10,557 nucleotides of DNA from Bathyarchaeum sp965602795 (GTDB lineage Archaea; Thermoproteota; Bathyarchaeia; Bathyarchaeales; Bathyarchaeaceae). Shown here piece after piece: positions 1-5,297 of the stretch (within the stretch, counting starts at the first letter, position 1; every line of letters begins with the position of its first letter). The translations under genes and the position numbers were made by a program. A model generated the notes under the pieces. It was not told where the DNA came from and did no database searches. It was given only the letters and a program-made list of their open reading frames with translations. The stretch is taken from positions 1 to 10,557 of the forward strand of contig CBFCZR010000050.1 of the NCBI GenBank assembly GCA_965602795.1, in the 5' to 3' direction.

Positions 1-15
1 TTTTTTCAGAAAAAC

Positions 16-894
16 CTAGAAGCATTTACCTACTGTTTCCTGTCTATGTTTCTGGATTGCCCATGAGCCGTCGCAAACTGCGGAATTCAAGTTGAAGCCT
101 TCTCTGCAGCATCCAAACTTCAGGTTGTGTTTTTCAGCCAGTTCTTTAGCTTTTTTCATCAAACCAAACCTTATGTCCTTGGGTAAGTATGTGGAACGCC
201 CGATTCTCTCTCCCTCACTGAAGTATAGGGGCTCCAGTTTCTCTGCGACTTCCGGAAACGCTGCGCTGAATCTTCTCCAGTTGTCAGGCTTCACCTTATA
301 TGAAGAAGAGGTGACATGCAGCACACCTAAACCGGCAACTGTTTTCACAAGCTCAGCCAAATCATCGTTAAGGAACGGAATGATCGGGTCGATTCTCACG
401 GTGGTGGGGATGCCCGCCTCCACCAACTTTTCTATCGCCTCCAGCCGCTTCGAAGAGACAGGAGCACCAGGCTCAAGCCTCCCAGACAGCCCATCATCAA
501 CGGTTAAGACAGTAACTGAAACCACACAAGGAACATCCCTTAAGATGTCGATGTCTCTGACCACCAAATCGGATTTGGTTACTATCTGAAGCCTGCAACG
601 GCTTTCCGACAGTATCTCCAAGCATTTTCGGGTTAAACCAAGTTTTTGTTCCAGCCGCGGATACGGATCCGAAGAGTTAGATATAGAAACCAGTTCGCCG
701 TCTAAGCGTGCGGCTTCCCTCTTTAGCCTAGACAGCAGGTTCTTTTTTGGTCTACAGTCATGAAATCTTGGTATGTACGAGGAGGCGTAGCAGTAGAGGC
801 ACCGGTGGTCGCATCCAGTGTATGGATTAAAGGTTAGCTTGTCTGGGCACGTGCACAACCGTGATTTCCAGGGGTCAAAAACAGTAAGTAACAT
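16..894 (-). CDS. Radical SAM protein, spore photoproduct lyase-like (SplB/COG1533) family
   Basis: This 292-aa protein carries the radical SAM cluster motif C28-x3-C32-x2-C35 (CDHRCLYC), followed by aromatic YA. The context NPYTGC...CLYCYA is what I know from archaeal SPL-like (COG1533) enzymes. These bind a [4Fe-4S] cluster and cleave S-adenosylmethionine to a 5'-deoxyadenosyl radical. Substrates of the archaeal members are mostly unknown, and DNA photoproduct repair should not be assumed. The core barrel spans roughly residues 20-220. Extra cysteines lie before the motif (C14, C16), just after it (C47) and near the C-terminus (C262, C263, C274, in GCCREG and VCDGS). These could bind a second metal centre. 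The ATG at 894 gives the family-typical N-terminus; its ribosome binding site is weak (GGA about 12 nt upstream). It has its own TATA candidate, so it need not be co-transcribed with the DUF1512-like gene 103 bp upstream. The stop (TAG) is followed by a short T-rich stretch at the window edge. Confidence 0.88.
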   Translation of the reverse strand: MLLTVFDPWKSRLCTCPDKLTFNPYTGCDHRCLYCYASSYIPRFHDCRPKKNLLSRLKREAARLDGELVSISNSSDPYPRLEQKLGLTRKCLEILSESRCRLQIVTKSDLVVRDIDILRDVPCVVSVTVLTVDDGLSGRLEPGAPVSSKRLEAIEKLVEAGIPTTVRIDPIIPFLNDDLAELVKTVAGLGVLHVTSSSYKVKPDNWRRFSAAFPEVAEKLEPLYFSEGERIGRSTYLPKDIRFGLMKKAKELAEKHNLKFGCCREGFNLNSAVCDGSWAIQKHRQETVGKCF

Positions 895-931
895 AATCTA
901 TTTTCCAGCAACAAAGAATAACTAATCAGGT

Positions 932-941
932 CTTATATTTC
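932..941 (-). promoter_or_regulatory. TATA box candidate for the radical SAM gene
   Basis: Read on the minus strand this is GAAATATAAG, a good archaeal box A. A start site about 26 nt downstream would fall near 910, leaving a leader of about 15 nt before the ATG at 894. It lies in the 103-bp gap after the DUF1512-like gene. The minus strand of that gap just after the upstream stop codon is T-rich (about 975-997) and could serve as a weak terminator. Confidence 0.45.
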
Positions 942-997
942 TGATTTGCCTGCCCGCACAGTCAAATGGGTACAAAGAATAGAAACAAACCAAAAGT

Positions 998-2086
998 TTA
1001 GGCTATGCCGATTGTGTTGCCGACCCCAACCACAAGCACAGTGTCTCCTTCTCTTGTTCGTTCCCTGATAACCCGCCCCAGCCTGTTAACAACGTCATCA
1101 ACAGAATTGGTCACCGTATCAGTCATCGGCGACAAAACCTCCTTCATGGACTGCCGAACAACCATCGCATAAACTGGAATCCCATACTTGGTGGCAACCT
1201 CCTCGATTTTGAATCTTTCAACTCCAACCCCGCCAATCGCCGCCCCAACACCCTCCATTACATAACCGGAATCTTCACCTTCCAACTTCAGCCCAGCGTC
1301 AACCATCACAACCAACGACACATTCCCATCAGACTCGTCAATCAGCTTAGCAACAGCATCCCCAGGCTTCCCAACAGTTCCACCTGGACCCTTAGCCCTC
1401 GTAACCACAACTTTTCTGCCCTTAACAGCCACTTCCGCGGCAACCATATCCTCCGCCACTTCACGCAGGCCAGCATCAGCCATCAGCTTAGAGGCAACCA
1501 ACGGACCCACCCCGTCACCGATCGGCTTGCCCTGCTTGAAAGCGTCCAGAAACGAGAAATAGGCTTCAGCCTCTTCCATGATAATGGGCAACTCCATCTG
1601 AATCTGGGTTGTACTATAGATAGAGCCGGCTTTTTTACCCGCCAAATAGTGGTGCCGCACAGTGCGATAAAGAGAATTCAAGCCCCTAGCTGTTTCCACC
1701 AGATTCTGCAGATTCTGTATCTGCTTCTCGTCAGCAGAAGGAGCCAACGCTTTGATTTCCTCTTTGACTCTAGCGTCTGCGGTGTCAACTAGGTGCTCCA
1801 GCCTATTGACTACTCCTGACGGGTCCATGCTGTTTGGGCGAATAGAGAAGAATTGAAGAAGCGCTTCAAGTCGGGGCTTGGGGTCACTTTCAGGTTTTCC
1901 CAACTCAATAATGGCTGAGAGTGCCTCGTCTTTGGCTTTGTCACGCATGTGCCGTAGCTTGTTTAACGATTTGGATATCCGACCTAACACTATATTGAGC
2001 TGTATTTTCTGGGAGAAAAATGAGAAACCGAACACAAGCACGAAGTAAACGATGCTGAAAATTTGAGTTAACATGTTTGAATCCAA
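998..2086 (-). CDS. DUF1512-like membrane-anchored archaeal protein of unknown function
   Basis: This is a 362-aa protein with one N-terminal hydrophobic helix (about residues 7-25) followed by SQKIQL. A long charged, probably helical region (about 35-180) comes next. The C-terminal domain is rich in glycine and valine, with KGPGGTVGKPG at about 232-242, a hydrophobic strand and acidic turn SLVVMVDAGLKLEGED at about 257-272, and a terminal VLVVGVGNTIGIA. Length, the single N-terminal anchor and the glycine-rich C-terminus match my memory of archaeal family DUF1512, whose function is not established. I recognise no catalytic motif. The start chosen is TTG at 2086, because GAGAGG (2095-2100) sits 8 nt upstream; the ATG at 2074 would be 20 nt away and would cost only four residues. 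It lies 49 bp downstream of padR on the same strand, so the two may be co-transcribed, although a TATA-like GAATATAAC within the padR end (about 2130-2138) could also serve it. Confidence 0.8.
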   Translation of the reverse strand: MDSNMLTQIFSIVYFVLVFGFSFFSQKIQLNIVLGRISKSLNKLRHMRDKAKDEALSAIIELGKPESDPKPRLEALLQFFSIRPNSMDPSGVVNRLEHLVDTADARVKEEIKALAPSADEKQIQNLQNLVETARGLNSLYRTVRHHYLAGKKAGSIYSTTQIQMELPIIMEEAEAYFSFLDAFKQGKPIGDGVGPLVASKLMADAGLREVAEDMVAAEVAVKGRKVVVTRAKGPGGTVGKPGDAVAKLIDESDGNVSLVVMVDAGLKLEGEDSGYVMEGVGAAIGGVGVERFKIEEVATKYGIPVYAMVVRQSMKEVLSPMTDTVTNSVDDVVNRLGRVIRERTREGDTVLVVGVGNTIGIA

Positions 2087-2094
2087 AATTGTTG

Positions 2095-2100
2095 CCTCTC
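2095..2100 (-). promoter_or_regulatory. Ribosome binding site supporting a TTG start
   Basis: GAGAGG on the minus strand lies 8 nt upstream of TTG at 2086. This favours TTG over the in-frame ATG at 2074. A second purine-rich AGGAG lies further upstream, just after the padR stop. Confidence 0.55.
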
Positions 2101-2135
2101 TTTTTTTCTATTCTCCTACAGTATCAGAGTTATAT

Positions 2136-2705
2136 TCATGTTTCTGTTTTTGCCTTTTTGTTCGAAGCAGCCAACCTGTCATCTATTGTCTGCAACTCAT
2201 TCTGCAGCAGCTTAATCATATGTTGGATACGCTTCTGCTTCATTTCCAGAGACCCTAGCTTACTCTTGGGCTCCTCCTCAAGAAATACCGAGAAAGGATT
2301 TTCCATTCGAGGCACTGTAACCGCCTTAGGATCCAAATCCAGCACCACTCTCGCATACTCCTCGAACAAATTATTCATGCTATCAGCAATCTGGCTGTGC
2401 TTCAGGAGCGCACGGTCAAGAATGAGCTTTCCGGATTCGGTGAGATGATAGATTTTGCGTTTTCTTTTCTGTGGCCCCCACTCGCCTTTTATGTATCCCG
2501 CCTTTTCTAGGCTCTGAAGTGTGGGATAGACTCCTCCGGCGGTTGGTTTCCAGAATCCGTCGGTTCTGTCTTCGACTTCTTTCATCATTTCGTAGCCGTG
2601 GCAAGGTTTTTTGCTTAAGAGAATCAGTAACGCGATGCGCATGTAGCCTTTTTGTGACTCTTTGAGCCATTTTTCAACTGTTTTTTCTTCGTGCTTGGGA
2701 TGCAT
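2136..2705 (-). CDS. PadR-family transcriptional regulator
   Basis: This 189-aa protein has the PadR winged helix at about residues 20-95. The diagnostic stretch is HGYEM (36-40), then GGVYPTLQSLEKAGYI (57-72) as the recognition helix and its follow-on, then a basic wing KRKRKIYHLTESG (80-92). PadR proteins are usually ligand-released repressors that bind as dimers and often control an adjacent exporter. The C-terminal part (about 150-180, rich in Lys, Gln, Leu and Glu) looks like a coiled-coil dimerisation helix, with a basic tail. The ATG at 2705 follows a TATA box at 2736-2748 by a short leader; GGAAGG lies about 11 nt upstream. The gene is divergent from the ABC-2 exporter at 2868-5131, with a perfect inverted repeat between the two promoters, so control of the exporter and of itself is the likely role. 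The ligand cannot be read from the sequence. Confidence 0.92.
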   Translation of the reverse strand: MHPKHEEKTVEKWLKESQKGYMRIALLILLSKKPCHGYEMMKEVEDRTDGFWKPTAGGVYPTLQSLEKAGYIKGEWGPQKRKRKIYHLTESGKLILDRALLKHSQIADSMNNLFEEYARVVLDLDPKAVTVPRMENPFSVFLEEEPKSKLGSLEMKQKRIQHMIKLLQNELQTIDDRLAASNKKAKTET

Positions 2706-2735
2706 AGTCTTCAGCCCTTCCTAGATGTAAAAGTA

Positions 2736-2748
2736 ATATTTATATTTT
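2736..2748 (-). promoter_or_regulatory. TATA box candidate for padR
   Basis: The minus strand reads AAAATATAAATAT. With a start site about 26 nt downstream (near 2716), the leader before the ATG at 2705 would be about 10 nt. It is back-to-back with the exporter promoter. Confidence 0.5.
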
Positions 2749-2754
2749 AGTTTG

Positions 2755-2775
2755 ATATATTGGACTGAAATATAT
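2755..2775. promoter_or_regulatory. Inverted repeat, candidate PadR operator
   Basis: ATATATT (2755-2761), seven bases GGACTGA, then AATATAT (2769-2775) form a perfect 7-7-7 inverted repeat. The octamer ATATATTG also recurs directly at 2755 and 2770. The element sits exactly between the TATA box of padR (2736-2748) and that of the exporter (2789-2797), where a dimeric repressor could block both. The arms are made only of A and T, so chance in an AT-rich promoter is a real alternative. Confidence 0.45.
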
Positions 2776-2781
2776 TGTGAC

Positions 2782-2797
2782 GGAGAAGCTTTATATG
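2782..2797 (+). promoter_or_regulatory. BRE/TATA promoter of the ABC-2 exporter operon
   Basis: Purine-rich GGAGAAG (2782-2788) is followed by box A CTTTATATG (2789-2797), a good archaeal BRE plus TATA arrangement. The predicted start site about 26 nt on is near 2819, leaving a leader of about 48 nt before the ATG at 2868. Confidence 0.6.
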
Positions 2798-2817
2798 CGA
2801 CGATGCAAAGTAAAAAT

Positions 2818-2831
2818 TACGATTGCTCGTA
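2818..2831. promoter_or_regulatory. Short dyad at the predicted exporter start site
   Basis: TACGA (2818-2822), TTGC, TCGTA (2827-2831) is a perfect 5-4-5 inverted repeat lying on the predicted transcription start. TCGTA occurs again at 2843-2847. It could be a second operator or a 5' mRNA hairpin. It is short enough to be chance. Confidence 0.25.
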
Positions 2832-2856
2832 GTTTCGGGCGTTCGTATCTTTTAGC

Positions 2857-2862
2857 AGGTGA
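2857..2862 (+). promoter_or_regulatory. Ribosome binding site that decides the ATPase start
   Basis: AGGTGA is followed by five A residues and then ATG at 2868. The in-frame GTG at 2859 lies inside this site, so it is unlikely to be the real start. Confidence 0.75.
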
Positions 2863-2867
2863 AAAAA

Positions 2868-3935
2868 ATGAACAGTGAAGGAAAGACCATATCTGGTCAA
2901 GCCGAGGGCGAGGACCTATTGGAAAATAAAGTCATGATTGAAGTAAAAAACCTCACAAAGAAGTTCAACGGATTCACAGCCGTGGATCACATTTCTTTTG
3001 AGGTGAAAGAGAGCGAAATTTTCGGTTTGCTTGGTCCAAACGGTGCAGGCAAAACCACGACCATTCGGATGCTCTCCACATTAAGTAGACCCACAGAGGG
3101 CACAGCCTCAATCGGCGGATACGACATAGTGAAGCACGACAATCAGGTTAGGCAACAGATTGGCTTGGTCTCTGAAAAGATGATAATGTATGACCGGCTG
3201 ACAGCAAAGGAGAACCTCAGGTTTTTCGGCAAACTCTACAACATACCAAAAAATGTTCTCAACCAGAGAATCGATGAGCTGCTAGAGCTGGTTCAACTCG
3301 GCAAATGGAAGGACTCCAAAGTGGGCACTTTCTCAACGGGCATGAGGCAAAGAATGAACGTGATAAGAGCTTTGCTTAATATGCCCAAAGTGCTGTTCCT
3401 CGACGAGCCCACATTAGGGTTAGACCCACAATCCACAGTTGAAGTCCGAGAGTTCATTAAAAAAGTCAACCAAGAAAACAAAACAACCATCATACTTACC
3501 ACACACATGATGACCGAGGCTGACCGCCTCTGTGACCGCATAGGCATAATAGACCACGGAAAAATCGCTGCGCTTGACACGTCAACAAATCTGAAAAAGC
3601 TTGTTTCAGGAGGCGACTCAACTGTGCTGAAGCTGGAGATTCAGAACCTCACCAAAAAGCTGGTCACCAAGATGGAGGCTTTGGACTGTGTCCAGTCTGT
3701 GTCTCAGGAGAACGCCTCGCACCTTAAGATTCACGCAACCGGCGACAAAACATTCGACACCATAATTGATGCCTTAAGAGCAGATAAAGCAAAAGTGAAA
3801 TCGATTGAGAATCTGCAGCCTACACTAGAAGACGTTTTCTTGCAAATCACGGGACGCCAAATGAGGGACAAAGCAGACAACAAGATACCGGTGCGTAATC
3901 GCGGGCATTCTATGCCCCAACGGAGGATAAGGTGA
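2868..3935 (+). CDS. ABC-2 type exporter, ATP-binding protein (DrrA/NatA-like)
   Basis: This 355-aa ATPase energises the permease encoded next to it. Numbering from the ATG at 2868, it has Walker A GPNGAGKT (56-63), signature FSTGMRQR (155-162), Walker B VLFLDEPT (175-182), D-loop GLDP (184-187) and H-loop His213 in TTHMMTEAD. The Q-loop position reads VSEKMIMYDRLT, with Glu where most ABC proteins have Gln. The C-terminal extension holds LEDVFLQITGR, the hallmark of the DrrA-like C-terminal domain (DUF4162 type) found in drug and lipid exporter ATPases. A poorly conserved polar N-terminal stretch of about 22 residues precedes the domain, and a basic tail (RNRGHSMPQRRIR) follows it. The start is ATG 2868, because AGGTGA lies 5 nt upstream and the upstream GTG falls inside that site. 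It is the first gene of a two-gene operon divergent from padR, so PadR repression with ligand-induced release is likely. Substrate unknown. Confidence 0.93.
   Translation: MNSEGKTISGQAEGEDLLENKVMIEVKNLTKKFNGFTAVDHISFEVKESEIFGLLGPNGAGKTTTIRMLSTLSRPTEGTASIGGYDIVKHDNQVRQQIGLVSEKMIMYDRLTAKENLRFFGKLYNIPKNVLNQRIDELLELVQLGKWKDSKVGTFSTGMRQRMNVIRALLNMPKVLFLDEPTLGLDPQSTVEVREFIKKVNQENKTTIILTTHMMTEADRLCDRIGIIDHGKIAALDTSTNLKKLVSGGDSTVLKLEIQNLTKKLVTKMEALDCVQSVSQENASHLKIHATGDKTFDTIIDALRADKAKVKSIENLQPTLEDVFLQITGRQMRDKADNKIPVRNRGHSMPQRRIR
3922..3935 (+). promoter_or_regulatory. Overlapping stop codon and ribosome binding sites coupling ATPase and permease
   Basis: The ATPase stop TGA (3933-3935) is part of GGTGA (3931-3935), which sits 5 nt upstream of the permease ATG at 3941. 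A second site, GGAGG (3922-3926), sits 5 nt upstream of an in-frame GTG at 3932 that overlaps the stop as GTGA. Either start implies tight translational coupling. Confidence 0.65.
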
Positions 3936-3940
3936 TAAGA

Positions 3941-5131
3941 ATGGGAGCAAAAACAATGATTTCGCACAGTCTCAGGATTGCCTGGAAGGACCTTATGGAG
4001 CTGTTCAGGAACCGCATGGGACTGGTTCTACTTATACTCATGCCCATATTCATGATGACCATGGTTGGCTTCATCTATCCGTCAGAAACTTCAATGAACA
4101 ATGCGTCCATTGCACTGGTGAACGAGGACACAGGATTTGGCGGCTACAATTTCAGTTCAACATTCATTACGATGCTGAACAGCATAAACGACAATGCAAG
4201 CATGATGGAGCTCAAGGACGCTTCCAACCTCGAAGACGTGCGGGAGATGATTCAGGCTGGAGATGCGGAAGGAGGAATAATACTCTCCAGCGACTTCACA
4301 GCGAACATTATGAGCGGACAGCAGGGAACAATCACAATCGTAACTGACCAATCTAACCCCCAAATGTCGGCGATAATACAGGCTGTGCTGAATGAGGTGT
4401 TTAATCAGATGGGCACAGCGTTGGCTCAACAGAACGTCGCAGAACAGTTGGATATTGACCCCAGCAATGCTTTGGCGGTTGTGGAGCCGTTGGATGTTCA
4501 GGTTAAGGGGGCAGTTGAAGGCGATTTCAGTTACTTCGATTTCATTGCTCCCGGAATTATGGCGATGACTGTTATGATGAGCGTTATGACCGGGCTTCCG
4601 GCGGCTATATCTCACGAAAGGGAAGTGGGTACGCTGGATGGAATGATGGTGGCTCCAATCAACCGGCTGTCGGTGATACTTGGAAAAACCCTTGCCCAGA
4701 TGGCCCGCGGCATACTTCAGGGCACCCTCATACTGGTGTTAGCTACAATCTTGTTCGGAGTTACAGTCCACGGAAACATACTGCTGGTCTTTGCTCTGCT
4801 GCTGCTGGGAGTATTCAGTTTTGTTGGCTTAGGCGTGGTGTTAACGTCTTTTGCGAAGGAGCAGGAGACGGCGGTGATGCTGATGACCACAATAATGTTC
4901 CCGATGATGTTCCTCAGCGGGGTGTTTTTCCCGATAGAGCAGATGCCATGGTTCATGCAAGCTATCTCAAAGGTTCTTCCGTTGACCTACGTTGCCGACG
5001 CATTGAGGAAAGTTATGGTTCTTGGCGCGGATATACCCATGCTAACAAACGAACTCGCTATACTCATCGGCTTCGGAGCCGTCATGATAGCAATAGCCGT
5101 GCCCGTGTTCAAAAGAGCAATGACCCGATAA
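3941..5131 (+). CDS. ABC-2 type exporter, permease
   Basis: This 396-aa integral membrane protein partners the ATPase upstream. It has an N-terminal cytoplasmic helix with AWKDLMELFRNR, then TM1 (about 27-46). A large extracytoplasmic domain (about 47-200) follows, and then five clustered helices at about 201-223, 257-275, 279-302, 309-332 and 372-390. This 1+5 layout with a big loop after the first helix is typical of the YhgE/Pip- and YbhR/YbhS-like ABC-2 permeases. Family motifs include SHEREVGTLDGMMVAPI, the coupling-helix region before TM3, and FLSGVFFPIEQMPW followed by LPLTYVADALRKV near the C-terminus. The start is ATG 3941 (GGTGA 5 nt upstream); GTG 3932 with GGAGG 5 nt upstream is a possible alternative adding three residues. 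Only five bases separate it from the ATPase gene. The likely cargo is a hydrophobic compound such as a drug or lipid, but the sequence does not show which. Confidence 0.92.
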   Translation: MGAKTMISHSLRIAWKDLMELFRNRMGLVLLILMPIFMMTMVGFIYPSETSMNNASIALVNEDTGFGGYNFSSTFITMLNSINDNASMMELKDASNLEDVREMIQAGDAEGGIILSSDFTANIMSGQQGTITIVTDQSNPQMSAIIQAVLNEVFNQMGTALAQQNVAEQLDIDPSNALAVVEPLDVQVKGAVEGDFSYFDFIAPGIMAMTVMMSVMTGLPAAISHEREVGTLDGMMVAPINRLSVILGKTLAQMARGILQGTLILVLATILFGVTVHGNILLVFALLLLGVFSFVGLGVVLTSFAKEQETAVMLMTTIMFPMMFLSGVFFPIEQMPWFMQAISKVLPLTYVADALRKVMVLGADIPMLTNELAILIGFGAVMIAIAVPVFKRAMTR

Positions 5132-5206
5132 AAGACCAACCGACCGAAAAACACACTGCAGAAAAACAATCATAACCCGTGCAACAGCAACCTATACTCC
5201 ACTATC

Positions 5207-5287
5207 TTTTTGTGAAAAAATTCAAGAAATAAAAATGTTGAAAAATGGGGCAGCTAGCAGTTTTTTTGCTGAGTGCCCACTTTTTTT
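5207..5287. terminator. Convergent terminator region between permease and EF-2
   Basis: The 166-bp gap between two converging genes holds T-runs for both directions. On the plus strand these are T5 at 5207-5211, T7 at 5261-5267 and T7 at 5281-5287. On the minus strand they are T5 at 5241-5245 and 5231-5235, and T6 at 5215-5220. Oligo-T tracts are the usual archaeal termination signal. No strong hairpin is evident, and I see no gene in the gap. Confidence 0.55.
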
Positions 5288-5297
5288 GTTGACGTGT

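Noticed and set aside
92..589. 165-codon plus-strand frame opposite the radical SAM gene
   Set aside because: It is a shadow of a gene with clear family motifs on the minus strand, rich in Ser and Leu as expected for an antisense frame.
2077..2448. Plus-strand frame with hydrophobic N-terminus opposite padR
   Set aside because: It is antisense to the padR coding sequence, with no promoter or ribosome binding site. The apparent hydrophobicity comes from complementing Lys/Glu-rich codons.
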